Positions 27,269-35,899 are shown, counted from the first letter of the stretch. The stretch: DNA of 52,201 nt from Candidatus Pullibacteroides excrementavium (GCA_017694335.1 JADIMZ010000111.1:1-52201), one strand, 5' to 3'. Numbers and translations are program-made. The notes: generated from the sequence alone by a model not told the origin.

Positions 27269-29464
27269 ATGAACGCATTAAAGAAACTCTCCATCCTATG
27301 CCTGGGGGGAATTTTCGGGTTCAGCTTAGCACAGGCCCAGCAGTACGAAGAAAATGCCCTCTACGTGAAGTTGAAAGAGAGCGCCAAAATCAGCACTAAG
27401 AGCTTGGGGGAAAGAAGAGTCGTTCCCTTATCCTCCTTGGGACTCAAGCTGTCGAAAGCGAAGAGCGACCAGTTCGGACTCCACCAGGAGGCCTATTCGA
27501 TGCACCTGTTCGGCAATCCTGTATTGGAAAAGTCTTTCCGAATCCAATTCGACAGCACCAGCAAAATCGATAAACTTATCCGGATGCTGGAAAACGACCC
27601 TGCCGTAGAATTCGTGGAACGGGTATCTGTCGGACACATATACAGCATCGACCCCAAAGCCGTGTCGACCGATTTCGACTCGATTCCCGACGACCCGTAT
27701 TTCCAGCCGATTGAAAACGGCGCCAAACCCTTATGGTACCTGGACATGATTAACGCCCCGGGTGCCTGGCATATGCAAAAAGGGGATTCCAATCTCATTG
27801 TCGCTGTAGTGGACGGGGCCGTATGGGGCGAACATCCCGAACTGCAAATCCCTTCCGCTCACCAGTATTCGGTTTACAGCGGGGTCAACAACTCGGCGCC
27901 TCCGGCCGGTACGGACCAAGATGAATTATGCGAGGTCTTGGGCGAGGATGCCAACGGCAACGACCTTTGCCCTAGCTACACCTGGTCGCACGGCACCCAT
28001 TGCGCCGGCGTGGTCGCCGCTAAGACCAACAACGGAGAAGGCATGGCATCCCTCGCTTCCGGTGTAACCCTGTTAGGCGTTGCAGCCCACCATCCCCAAT
28101 ATCCCGGCGTCGTATACCGCGGCTATGACGGCATTACCTGGGCAGCCGACAATGGCGCCCGTGTCATCAGCTGTTCCTGGGGGGGAGGAAACGCAACCAT
28201 TGAAAACGAAGTGTTGAAAACTTGCTACGAAAACAACATCGTAATCCTCGGAGCGGCTGGCAATGAAGGCGCCAACAACGCCATCTTCCCCGGCGCTTCC
28301 CCTTATGCCATCAGTGTCGGTTCCGTGGATGAGAATGGCTCACGCTCTTCTTTCTCCAACTACGGGATATGGGTGGACATCGTAGCCCCTGGCGGTAATT
28401 CCACCTCCGCGAACGGAAGAACGTCTATCCTCAGCACCACGTATTGCTATCCTCAATACATGAGGCTGTATTACCCCGACATCTACGCAAGCGGATTTGA
28501 AAACCAACGGTACGACCTCATGCAAGGGACTTCCATGGCGACACCGCTGGTAGCCAGCCTTTGCGCCTTGATGATATCCCGCGACTCCACGCTGACCCCC
28601 GATCAAATCAGGGATCTCCTGCAGATATCTTCGCACAAGAGCGCTTCCCTTGCCAAGGATTTCTCTCCTCTAGTCGGGTACATCGATGCCGCAGCGGCCA
28701 TCAAAGCTGTAGACGAAGCCCGCTTCGACGAACCGGTATCGAACCTGCGCATCACAGACCATATCATCGACACCGTATGGATTGAATGGGATGCCCCCAA
28801 GAACCCCCAACATAAAATTGCCAGCTACAATGTTTTCCGAAACGGAGAACTGCTCGACTCCTTGGTTTCGCCTGATGCCACAAGCTACATGGCCGTAGGA
28901 GGAAGAGGCGGCATGACCTCCTTCATGGTTTCGGTCAACTATGAAGACGGATACAAATCATGCAGAATAGAAACCTTGCAAGAGCTGCCCAATATTTATA
29001 CTGTGACCATCGTATGCAGACCGGGCCAAGGAGGGACCGTCCTGGGCGCAGGCAATTACGAAGTAAACGATTACGCCTACTTGGAAGCTTTCCCCAATCC
29101 CGGCTACAAATTCGTCAGATGGTACAGCGGGAAAGTCCTCTCCACGCATGAAACATGCGAAGTCGTAGTTAAGGACGATATGACCGTGAATGCCATTTTT
29201 GAAGAAATTTCCGCCAACGAAAACGATTTGGCCAATGCTATCGGGCTGGCACCCAATCCTGTTTCCGATGTATTGAATGTTTCCGCTCCTTTTGCCATCG
29301 AGAAGATTTTCGTGTACGACTACCAAGGACGTGCCATCCAGGTATTCGAAGGCAAGGGCCAGACGGAAATGACCTTGGACCTCGAATCCTTAGCCCAAGG
29401 GAACTACATCCTGAACATCCAGACCCTTCAAGGAAACGTTCAAAAGAAAATCGTCAAATTGTAG
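27269..29464 (+). CDS. Secreted S8 subtilisin-like protease with T9SS C-terminal sorting domain
   Basis: A 731-residue exported protease. Domains in order are a signal peptide (1-23), an inhibitory propeptide-like region (about 25-135), the subtilase domain (about 150-480) with Asp182 (AVVDGAV), His241 (SHGTHCAG), Asn332 (AAGNEG) and Ser422 (GTSMATP), a fibronectin-III-like segment (about 495-570), an InlB-type B-repeat-like unit (about 575-645) and a type A T9SS sorting domain (about 655-731) with APNP, VYDYQGR and GNYILNI motifs. It should be secreted across the outer membrane by T9SS and anchored to the surface or released. The window also encodes a PorZ-like T9SS component. It follows sufS by 64 bases and ends at a bidirectional terminator. 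Confidence 0.92.
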   Translation: MNALKKLSILCLGGIFGFSLAQAQQYEENALYVKLKESAKISTKSLGERRVVPLSSLGLKLSKAKSDQFGLHQEAYSMHLFGNPVLEKSFRIQFDSTSKIDKLIRMLENDPAVEFVERVSVGHIYSIDPKAVSTDFDSIPDDPYFQPIENGAKPLWYLDMINAPGAWHMQKGDSNLIVAVVDGAVWGEHPELQIPSAHQYSVYSGVNNSAPPAGTDQDELCEVLGEDANGNDLCPSYTWSHGTHCAGVVAAKTNNGEGMASLASGVTLLGVAAHHPQYPGVVYRGYDGITWAADNGARVISCSWGGGNATIENEVLKTCYENNIVILGAAGNEGANNAIFPGASPYAISVGSVDENGSRSSFSNYGIWVDIVAPGGNSTSANGRTSILSTTYCYPQYMRLYYPDIYASGFENQRYDLMQGTSMATPLVASLCALMISRDSTLTPDQIRDLLQISSHKSASLAKDFSPLVGYIDAAAAIKAVDEARFDEPVSNLRITDHIIDTVWIEWDAPKNPQHKIASYNVFRNGELLDSLVSPDATSYMAVGGRGGMTSFMVSVNYEDGYKSCRIETLQELPNIYTVTIVCRPGQGGTVLGAGNYEVNDYAYLEAFPNPGYKFVRWYSGKVLSTHETCEVVVKDDMTVNAIFEEISANENDLANAIGLAPNPVSDVLNVSAPFAIEKIFVYDYQGRAIQVFEGKGQTEMTLDLESLAQGNYILNIQTLQGNVQKKIVKL

Positions 29465-29500
29465 CCGCTGCCCATACATGATGGACAGAAGCGCATAAGC

Positions 29501-29545
29501 AAAACCCCTGTCAGCACGCATTAAACTGCGCCCGACAGGGGTTTT
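29501..29545. terminator. Bidirectional terminator between the subtilisin and exonuclease genes
   Basis: A 12-bp perfect stem, AAAACCCCTGTC (29501-29512) with GACAGGGGTTTT (29534-29545), carries A and T runs on both sides, so it can end transcription from both convergent genes. Confidence 0.9.
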
Positions 29546-29571
29546 CTCATGAAAACATCCTAAAGAAGCAA

Positions 29572-30396
29572 TCAAAACAAAGTGGAAAATTTGGTCCGCA
29601 AACGGATATCCGTCAATACCTGCTTGGTATACAACGGGAAATCGGACTTCTGCACCCAATCGTAATAAGAAGGTTCCTTCGCCAGCACATCCGCCACTCT
29701 CAAGCCTTTGTGCTTTCCAAAGCCGAATACCTCGTTCCCTTTTTCATCGTAAAGGATAAAGCCGGCCAGATCGGCCGTGCGATGCACGCAAGAGAAGCCG
29801 GCCAAGGCTTCCACATTGTTCTCTACCGGAAAACTCGTATTCCCGTTCTTATCCTGATAGGGAACTCCCTGGTAACGCTGTACCTGCGCTTTCAACACCT
29901 CGAAAGTGGCGCGGGTGTCGTTGATGGCCGCATGCGCGCCATCCAGATCCTTGCCCAGATAAAACTTCACGGCCGCGGCAAGATTCCGAGGTTCCATCTT
30001 ATGGAAAATGTTCTGAACATCTATCATACGACGGCCTTTCATCTCGAATTTCAACCCGACCCGCAAAAACTCTTCCACCAGCATCGGGACATCGAACTTA
30101 TTGGAATTGAATCCTGCCAAGTCACTGTTTCCAATAAACTTAAGGACAACCGACGCATATTCTTTAAAAGTAGGTTCCAAGGCAACATCCTGGTCTTTTA
30201 TATGATGGACGGCTGTAGATTCCGCCGGTATCGGCATCTCCGGATTAATCCGATGATACAACTCTTCGGTATGGCCGTCCGGATACGCCTTGACAATAGC
30301 AATTTCAATAATCCGGTCCACTCCTAATTTCAAACCCGTGGTTTCCAAATCAAAAACGCACAACGGCCTGTTCAATTGCAACTTAAAATCTTCCAT
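29572..30396 (-). CDS. DEDDh exonuclease (DNA polymerase III epsilon-like)
   Basis: A 274-residue 3'-5' exonuclease. The DEDDh motifs are visible: Exo I FDLETTG with Asp16 and Glu18, Exo II around NSNKFDVPML, and Exo III with HAAINDTRAT. The last 90 residues form an extra domain with FGFGKHKG and WVQKSDFPLYTKQVL, found in Bacteroidota homologues annotated as DNA polymerase III subunit epsilon or 3'-5' exonuclease. It is probably a general proofreading or RNA/DNA-trimming enzyme, as no polymerase domain is attached. The ATG at 30396 begins MEDFKLQL; a longer upstream frame overlaps the dus gene and is not credible. It lies 13 bases downstream of the dus gene and likely forms an operon with it. 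Confidence 0.9.
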   Translation of the reverse strand: MEDFKLQLNRPLCVFDLETTGLKLGVDRIIEIAIVKAYPDGHTEELYHRINPEMPIPAESTAVHHIKDQDVALEPTFKEYASVVLKFIGNSDLAGFNSNKFDVPMLVEEFLRVGLKFEMKGRRMIDVQNIFHKMEPRNLAAAVKFYLGKDLDGAHAAINDTRATFEVLKAQVQRYQGVPYQDKNGNTSFPVENNVEALAGFSCVHRTADLAGFILYDEKGNEVFGFGKHKGLRVADVLAKEPSYYDWVQKSDFPLYTKQVLTDIRLRTKFSTLF

Positions 30397-30409
30397 TTCT
30401 CTTATTATT

Positions 30410-31366
30410 CTATATGCAAGTACTCCAAACCTCTTTTCCGAACAGTGTCTGGCAGACACGGATATAATCGTCCAACGAAGTCTGCCATTTGATTTGAGAA
30501 AAAGCACCTTCCGGAACAAAAGTCCCGGAAAACTTGCTCCAAAACAACTTCTGCCGCTGCAGTATCATCTTTTCCGGCAAATCGGCACGGATATAATTCT
30601 CCAGCAATGCCCGGACAAAAGAACAAAACAAGCGTTTTTCCTCTTCTGCCGGGAACTCCATGCCCGACAGACGGCAAGGAAGAAAAGGATCGGCGATCAC
30701 TCCTCTTCCCAGCATGATTTCCCGAATAGCCGGGAATCTTTTCCGGAAAGCTTCAGCCTTACCCGCACTGTCTATATCCCCGCTGTAAACGCAAGGATGC
30801 TTCATCAAGGGAAGCATACGCTCCAATATGTCCCAATCGGCCTCGCCTCCATAAAGTTGCATGCCTATTCGAGGATGAACCGCCACATATTTCAAAGGAT
30901 ACCGGTTCAAGACCTCCATGACAGGATAAATTTCCTGATGGGAAAAGTACCCTGTACGAAGCTTGACCGACAAAGCCAGCGGAGTCGATGGCACCACTCG
31001 GTCGAGGAAGGCGGCTATCCGCTCCGGATAAGGCAAGAGTCCGCTGCCACGCTGCTTGCGGGCTACATGCCGGACAGGACAGCCCAAATTCCAATTCACC
31101 GAGGAATACCCTAAGTCCAGCAAGGCTTCCGCCATAGGAAGGAACCATTCCGCCTCATTGCCCAATATCTGAGGCTCTACTTCCATCCGGTTATATTCCG
31201 GGAACACATCCCGCAAATGGGAGAGCCGCACCTTCGTGCCAGGCACCAAAGTGATAAAGGGGCTGACCGCCCGATGCATGCAAGCATGCTTCCCAAAAGT
31301 CTCTATCCATGCATTCCGGTATGGATAGTCCGTCACTCCATCCATCGGAGCCAGAATCCATTCCAC
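30410..31366 (-). CDS. dus: tRNA-dihydrouridine synthase
   Basis: A 318-residue FMN-dependent enzyme that reduces uridine to dihydrouridine in tRNA. It begins MEWILAPMDGVTDYPYRN, the family start. NWNLGCPV carries the catalytic cysteine, with VKLRTGY, VHPR and GRGVIADPFL in the FMN barrel. The short form most resembles DusC-like proteins, but the target position is unknown. An ATG 18 bases upstream (31384) is usually chosen. However, a consensus -7 box (31389-31396) lies so close that its transcript would begin at about that ATG. GTG 31366, with GGAAAG upstream, fits better. Confidence 0.88.
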   Translation of the reverse strand: MEWILAPMDGVTDYPYRNAWIETFGKHACMHRAVSPFITLVPGTKVRLSHLRDVFPEYNRMEVEPQILGNEAEWFLPMAEALLDLGYSSVNWNLGCPVRHVARKQRGSGLLPYPERIAAFLDRVVPSTPLALSVKLRTGYFSHQEIYPVMEVLNRYPLKYVAVHPRIGMQLYGGEADWDILERMLPLMKHPCVYSGDIDSAGKAEAFRKRFPAIREIMLGRGVIADPFLPCRLSGMEFPAEEEKRLFCSFVRALLENYIRADLPEKMILQRQKLFWSKFSGTFVPEGAFSQIKWQTSLDDYIRVCQTLFGKEVWSTCI

Positions 31367-31388
31367 CTGCTTTCCTGCAAACATGACG

Positions 31389-31396
31389 CAAATGTA
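31389..31396 (-). promoter_or_regulatory. -7 promoter box of dus
   Basis: The minus strand reads TACATTTG followed by C, an exact TAnnTTTG match. Its distance from the first in-frame ATG is only 4 bases, so it bears on the start choice of the dus gene. Confidence 0.5.
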
Positions 31397-31479
31397 GATA
31401 TTTTCTTACTTTTACAGGGCGAACACAGCAAACGGCCACAGACCGACCTGCCAATCAAAACCATATAAGCCAAACAAAT

Positions 31480-32520
31480 ATGGCAAACAAAGAAATTCTC
31501 TTAGGAGAAACCCCTGCGCAACTGGAAAACATCTGCCAGAAACTGAATTTTCCCCCATATACTGCCCGGCAAATCGCTTCATGGATTTATTCCAAACGGA
31601 CTCCCCGTATCGCAGCGATGAGCAATCTCTCGCTCAGGAACCGTGAACTCTTGTCGGAAGCGGCCGAAATAGGATGCCAGCCGCCCCTGCAATCCCAGAC
31701 CTCCCAGGACGGAACCCGTAAATACCTGTTTCCTACCCCGATTCCAACCAAGGACAATCATGACCGCCCTCTGTTCATTGAATCCGTCTATATCCCGGAA
31801 TCAGACCGGGCAACGCTCTGTGTCTCTTCCCAATCGGGTTGCCGGATGAATTGCGCGTTTTGCGCCACAGGCAGCCAAGGATTCAACCACCACCTGCAAG
31901 CCCATGAAATCTTGAACCAGTTCTACAGCCTGCCGGAAGCAGAAAGGCTAAGCAACATCGTCATCATGGGCATGGGAGAACCCCTGGACAACACCGAAAA
32001 TGTACTGAAAGCGCTGACAGCCATGACCGCACCCTGGGGATTCGGATGGAGCCCCACCCGGATCACCCTTTCCTCGGTAGGTGTCATACCCGGCTTGAAA
32101 CGGTTCCTGGAAGAAAGCCAATGCCATCTGGCTATCAGCCTGCACAGTCCGTTCCATCAGGAAAGAGCGAGCTTGATGCCATCAGAAAAAGCTTATCCGA
32201 TTGAACAGGTAATCGAATTGCTTCGGCAATACCCTTGGCATCACCAACGCCGGCTTTCTTTCGAATATATCCTGATAAAAGACTTGAACGACAGTCCAGG
32301 CCATGCCATAGCGACCGCCCGGCTCCTCCAAGGCATGGAATGCAGGGTCAACCTGATTTCCTACCATGAAGTTCCTGATAAAACGTTTCGGCGAACTTCC
32401 AAAGAAAGAACCGACCAATTCCAACGGATATTACAGGAACGGCATATCATCTGCACGCAACGCAGGTCACGGGGAGAAGACATCAAAGCAGCCTGCGGCC
32501 TTTTGGCAAAAACCCGCTGA
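31480..32520 (+). CDS. rlmN: 23S rRNA (adenine-2503-C2)-methyltransferase RlmN
   Basis: A 346-residue radical SAM enzyme that methylates C2 of A2503 in 23S rRNA, and of A37 in some tRNAs. The radical SAM cluster motif is Cys121-x3-Cys125-x2-Cys128 in SGCRMNCAFCATG. Other family features are ESVYIPE (101-107), GMGEPLDN, SLHSP, and the mechanistic cysteine near the end in DIKAACGLLA (about Cys339). The Cfr-like methyl-C8 variant is less likely given full RlmN-type context. It is divergent from dus and convergent with the LuxR-type gene, separated from the latter by 16 bases. Confidence 0.95.
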   Translation: MANKEILLGETPAQLENICQKLNFPPYTARQIASWIYSKRTPRIAAMSNLSLRNRELLSEAAEIGCQPPLQSQTSQDGTRKYLFPTPIPTKDNHDRPLFIESVYIPESDRATLCVSSQSGCRMNCAFCATGSQGFNHHLQAHEILNQFYSLPEAERLSNIVIMGMGEPLDNTENVLKALTAMTAPWGFGWSPTRITLSSVGVIPGLKRFLEESQCHLAISLHSPFHQERASLMPSEKAYPIEQVIELLRQYPWHHQRRLSFEYILIKDLNDSPGHAIATARLLQGMECRVNLISYHEVPDKTFRRTSKERTDQFQRILQERHIICTQRRSRGEDIKAACGLLAKTR

Positions 32521-32536
32521 AACAAATCGAATCGAT

Positions 32537-33403
32537 TCAACCGGCCTGGCAGAAACGATGAAGGAACTCCGAAGTTTTCTCCTCGCTTCCCATTCCCAGT
32601 TTCTTCCGAATCTTATAAATCGAAGTTTCCACCGTCCGGACCGAACGGTTTGTCAATTCCGCCAATTCCTTCGTCCCCACTCCCAAGGATAAAAGTGCAG
32701 CCAATCGCAATTCATAGGGAGACATCTCTTCACTGGAAGCGGCTTCCACCTCTGCGTAGAACCCGGGATACATGTACTCGAAGCACGCCCGGTATTGAGC
32801 CCATTGCCCTTTGGCATCTAACAATTTGATAGCATCCTGCATTTCCGCCAGCTTTTCACGCCTTGCCTCCTCCGTCTTGGATGCCATCAATTTCTTCATG
32901 CCATCGGTCAATGTCAACAGCAATTCATGACTCTTAAAAAGCAACAAAGCCAAATCGGGTTCCAATCCTGCTCCCGTTCCCGGATCGATAGAAAGAGACT
33001 TGGACGGCCCTTGCGCGGAAGGCCTGTCGCTTTCCGAAGCCGCGGCCGCATCCGACACCTCCTCTTCGGTTTTCTCAGGATTCCCATCCTGCACGAATCC
33101 ATCGAACGAAGCCTCCCGTTTCACATCGGAAATCCCCTCCTTATCCCAATTCGTATAAGGGGGGACCGGTCTGGCCTTTTCAGGAACCCCCGAAGCAGGC
33201 ATAGCGGGAATCTTGCCTTCCTCCCTTCCCGCACCCATATCGTCCACGCTCCTGAACACCGAATCCTCATACGGGTTCCTATCTTGCATCTTCCGCTTAC
33301 GCAACACGGCAAAAAGACTTATAGCCAATCCCAAAACAATGAGAATCAAAACTATAATCACTCCGATATAAATATACGAAGAATCCACGTACATCTCCTC
33401 CAT
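32537..33403 (-). CDS. Membrane-anchored LuxR-type HTH protein
   Basis: A 288-residue protein with one N-terminal membrane helix (about 11-33, VIIVLILIVLGLAISLFAVL) followed by a basic stop-transfer RKRK, a charged, low-complexity linker (about 40-140), a helical segment (about 150-220), and a C-terminal LuxR/GerE helix-turn-helix (about 228-288) with ELAELTNRSVRTVETSIYKIRKKLG. No receiver or sensor domain is recognisable. In Bacteroidota, LuxR-type HTHs commonly sit after TPR or YXYXY regions at the membrane; this one lacks obvious TPRs. It may bind DNA from the membrane or be released by proteolysis. The upstream in-frame codon is TTG; ATG 33403 is preferred. slyD lies just upstream. Confidence 0.8.
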   Translation of the reverse strand: MEEMYVDSSYIYIGVIIVLILIVLGLAISLFAVLRKRKMQDRNPYEDSVFRSVDDMGAGREEGKIPAMPASGVPEKARPVPPYTNWDKEGISDVKREASFDGFVQDGNPEKTEEEVSDAAAASESDRPSAQGPSKSLSIDPGTGAGLEPDLALLLFKSHELLLTLTDGMKKLMASKTEEARREKLAEMQDAIKLLDAKGQWAQYRACFEYMYPGFYAEVEAASSEEMSPYELRLAALLSLGVGTKELAELTNRSVRTVETSIYKIRKKLGMGSEEKTSEFLHRFCQAG

Positions 33404-33444
33404 AAAACCTGAACCGAAATTTAATAGACTATCCAAAGACAAAA

Positions 33445-33933
33445 CTATTCGTCCAAAGCCATTTTAATCTCCTCTTCCGATGCCGGACGAACCTCCAGCA
33501 CCCTGCCCCGGAAATGCAAAGTCTCGCCCGCCAAAGGTTCATTAAAATCCAAAGTAACCATTCCTCCCTGCTTATCCACGACCAAAGCCTCGTAATGCTT
33601 CCCTTCCATATCCATAATAGGGATAAATTCACCCACCTTGAGCTCTACCCGCTCTTTTTCTGGAACCTCCGCCATCAAATCCGCCTCCGGGAACTGCACC
33701 ACCTTTTCCTCATCATAAGCCCCGTAGCCTTGTTCTTCATCAATCAAAAAATCAAAACCATCGCCCGGCTCCAAATCCTGAAGATTTTTTTCCAGAATAT
33801 CCAGCAGCACCCCCCGCCCTACTAATACTTCCGTCGGGTCGTCATCCGTGTACTGTTCTATAACCTCTCCGTCAGGACCATCATAACGCAAGGTATATTC
33901 CAAAGTAGCAATCGTGTCTTTTCCTATCTTCAT
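33445..33933 (-). CDS. SlyD-like FKBP peptidyl-prolyl isomerase
   Basis: A 162-residue protein with the split FKBP fold of SlyD: an N-terminal FKBP strand (about 1-65, ending LEKNLQDLEPGDGFDF), an inserted flap (about 66-125) with YGAYDEEKVVQFPE, and the closing FKBP strand VTLDFNEPLAGETLHFRGRVLEV. It assists protein folding in the cytoplasm. It lacks the metal-binding His/Cys-rich tail of E. coli SlyD, as is usual in Bacteroidota. Its leader contains a strong hairpin (33959-33979), and the promoter is divergent from that of xthA. It precedes the LuxR-type gene by 41 bases and may share a transcript with it. Confidence 0.92.
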   Translation of the reverse strand: MKIGKDTIATLEYTLRYDGPDGEVIEQYTDDDPTEVLVGRGVLLDILEKNLQDLEPGDGFDFLIDEEQGYGAYDEEKVVQFPEADLMAEVPEKERVELKVGEFIPIMDMEGKHYEALVVDKQGGMVTLDFNEPLAGETLHFRGRVLEVRPASEEEIKMALDE

Positions 33934-33958
33934 GATCTATTTTTTTGAGTCGCCAAAC

Positions 33959-33979
33959 GGCGGAAAAACATTTTCCGCC
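33959..33979 (-). promoter_or_regulatory. Strong hairpin in the slyD leader
   Basis: GGCGGAAAA (33959-33967) and TTTTCCGCC (971-979 of the same block) pair perfectly over 9 bp with a 3-base loop. On the minus strand it follows the predicted slyD start site by roughly 7 bases and lies 25 bases before the ATG. It could stabilise the mRNA or tune expression. Confidence 0.5.
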
Positions 33980-33990
33980 TTTGCGAATTG

Positions 33991-33998
33991 CAAATTTA
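33991..33998 (-). promoter_or_regulatory. -7 promoter box of slyD
   Basis: The minus strand reads TAAATTTG followed by C. A TTTG at 34018-34015 could be the -33 element with a short 16-base spacer. It lies in the divergent region with xthA. Confidence 0.45.
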
Positions 33999-34027
33999 CG
34001 ACTTTTCCGGAATTCAAATGGATTTCA

Positions 34028-34035
34028 TATTTTTG
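34028..34035 (+). promoter_or_regulatory. -7 promoter box of xthA
   Basis: TATTTTTG followed by C matches TAnnTTTG. It lies 36 bases before GTG 34072 and 9 bases before ATG 34045, favouring the former as start codon. Confidence 0.5.
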
Positions 34036-34071
34036 CAATCCCTCATGGGAGAAAACAGAATCAATCGGAAC

Positions 34072-34848
34072 GTGTCTACAAAAAGAATCATCACCTACAA
34101 TCTCAACGGCATCCGCTCTGCCGCCAGCAAAGGTTTCATCGAATGGTTGCGAGACTGCGGTGCAGACATAGTCTGCCTGCAAGAAACCAAGGCCCAACCA
34201 GACCAGATACCGGTATTGGAACTTGCCGAAGCCGGATATACGACATATTGCCTCTCCGCCCAGAAAAAGGGGTACAGCGGCGTGGCCCTGCTCTGCCGCC
34301 AGGAACCCGATCATGTAGAGAAGGGGATGGGCATAACGGCTTACGATAATGAAGGACGGTTTATCCGAGCCGACTTCGGGAAACTGAGCGTGGTCAGCGT
34401 CTATCATCCTTCCGGCACTTCCGGCGAGGAACGGCAAGCCTTCAAAATGCAATGGCTAGCAGATTTCCAGAACTATGTGGAGGATTTGCGAAAGACCCGC
34501 CCCTACCTGGTCCTAGCCGGAGACTATAATATATGCCATGAGGCCATCGACATCCATGATCCGGTACGCAATGCAACCCATTCCGGATTCCTCCCCGAAG
34601 AGAGGGAATGGATGAGCCGATTCCTGGCACACGGATACACGGACAGCTTCAGGTTCATGCATCCCGGACTCAAGGATCAATATACTTGGTGGAGCTTCCG
34701 TGCCGGTTCCCGTGCCAAAAACTTGGGCTGGAGAATCGACTACCTGATGCTGACCGACAATTTAACACCTCATCTCAAGGATGCGTTCATTCTTCCCGGC
34801 GTGGTACATTCCGACCACTGCCCGTCGGGAATCGATATCGATTTTTAA
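34072..34848 (+). CDS. xthA: Exodeoxyribonuclease III
   Basis: A 258-residue EEP-family AP endonuclease/3'-5' exonuclease that cuts abasic sites in base-excision repair. Motifs are ITYNLNGIRSA, CLQETKAQPDQI with the metal-binding Glu, VYHPSG, the AGDYNICHEAIDIHDP segment, the WRIDYLM stretch and the final HSDHCPSGIDI with catalytic His. The start is uncertain: ATG 34018 and ATG 34045 are in frame, but GTG 34072 gives the family length and its spacing to the -7 box is normal. The downstream OmpA-like gene starts 33 bases after the stop codon. Confidence 0.93.
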   Translation: MSTKRIITYNLNGIRSAASKGFIEWLRDCGADIVCLQETKAQPDQIPVLELAEAGYTTYCLSAQKKGYSGVALLCRQEPDHVEKGMGITAYDNEGRFIRADFGKLSVVSVYHPSGTSGEERQAFKMQWLADFQNYVEDLRKTRPYLVLAGDYNICHEAIDIHDPVRNATHSGFLPEEREWMSRFLAHGYTDSFRFMHPGLKDQYTWWSFRAGSRAKNLGWRIDYLMLTDNLTPHLKDAFILPGVVHSDHCPSGIDIDF

Positions 34849-34881
34849 TCCTCTTTTCCCAAACATAAAAAACAAAGCCTT

Positions 34882-35823
34882 ATGAAAAGAAGTTCCCTTA
34901 TTCCAAGATGGGGTATATGCCTCTGCCTAGGTGCAATGGCCATATCATGCGTTTCTTCCAAGAAATACAACGAACTATTGCAGAAACAAGAAGACTGCGC
35001 CACGGAGAACCGGGACCTGAAGATGGCCAAGCAGGATTGCGATGCCAGCCTGGTCGAAAGCCAGTCATTGAACGACCGGCTGCAAGCAGATCTGGACAAC
35101 ACCCGGACCGAGTTGGACACTTTACGCCGGAATTACATCCTGATGGCTGCCGATCTGGCCGACCTCCAGGAGAACTACAAGCAAATCGATGCCGAATACA
35201 AGAGCTCCGTTTCAGGCAAGGATGCCTTGACGGAACAACTGAGCCTGAAAGAGACCGAATTGGCCGAAAAAGAGAAGCTGCTCAACAGCCAATCGGAAAA
35301 ATTGGCCGAACTTCAAGCCATCCTCGACAAGAAAGATCAGCAAATCAACAACCTGCGGGACGCTGTTAGCAAAGCCTTGCTCGGCTTCCGGGACAAAGGC
35401 CTTTCCATCCAGATGAAGAATGGCAAAGTCTACGTCTCGATGGATGAAAAACTGCTATTCGCATCCGGCAGCTGGACAGTCAATCCTCAAGGAAGGGAGG
35501 CCATTTACGAACTCGGCAATGTCATGGCCCAGAACCCGGACATCCATATCATGGTGGAAGGCCATACCGACAACGTGCCTCTCCGAGGCAAAGGCGACAT
35601 CAAGGACAATTGGGACCTAAGCACCAAACGCGCCACCTCCATCGTCCGCCTCCTGCTCGAAAACAGCAACATCGACCCATCAAGGGTCTCGGCCTGCGGA
35701 CGCAGCGAATATATGCCGCTGGCCGATAACGATTCTCCCGAAAACAGAGCCAAAAACCGGAGGACCGAAATCATCCTGACCCCGGACCTGGACGAACTGT
35801 TCCAAGTCATCGGCCAAGATTAA
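34882..35823 (+). CDS. OmpA-family lipoprotein with coiled-coil linker
   Basis: A 313-residue outer-membrane lipoprotein. The signal peptide ends at a lipobox-like AISC (Cys23). A long helical coiled-coil (about 30-170) with QKQEDCATENRDLKMAKQDC-type heptads precedes an OmpA C-terminal domain (about 185-300) that binds peptidoglycan, with MVEGHTDNVPLRG and the NRRTEI motif. It probably tethers the outer membrane to the cell wall; the length of the coiled coil would set the distance. It lies 33 bases after xthA with no terminator between, so co-transcription is likely. A bidirectional terminator follows. Confidence 0.92.
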   Translation: MKRSSLIPRWGICLCLGAMAISCVSSKKYNELLQKQEDCATENRDLKMAKQDCDASLVESQSLNDRLQADLDNTRTELDTLRRNYILMAADLADLQENYKQIDAEYKSSVSGKDALTEQLSLKETELAEKEKLLNSQSEKLAELQAILDKKDQQINNLRDAVSKALLGFRDKGLSIQMKNGKVYVSMDEKLLFASGSWTVNPQGREAIYELGNVMAQNPDIHIMVEGHTDNVPLRGKGDIKDNWDLSTKRATSIVRLLLENSNIDPSRVSACGRSEYMPLADNDSPENRAKNRRTEIILTPDLDELFQVIGQD

Positions 35824-35857
35824 AACAGAAACAGCAGCCATTCCAAATGATGGAACC

Positions 35858-35896
35858 GAAACCCGATGCGCATCAGAAACATGCTCATCGGGTTTC
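35858..35896. terminator. Bidirectional terminator between ompA-like and recO genes
   Basis: GAAACCCGATG (35858-35868) and CATCGGGTTTC (35886-35896) form an 11-bp stem between convergent genes. The flanking T run is short, so efficiency is uncertain. Confidence 0.65.
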
Positions 35897-35899
35897 TTG

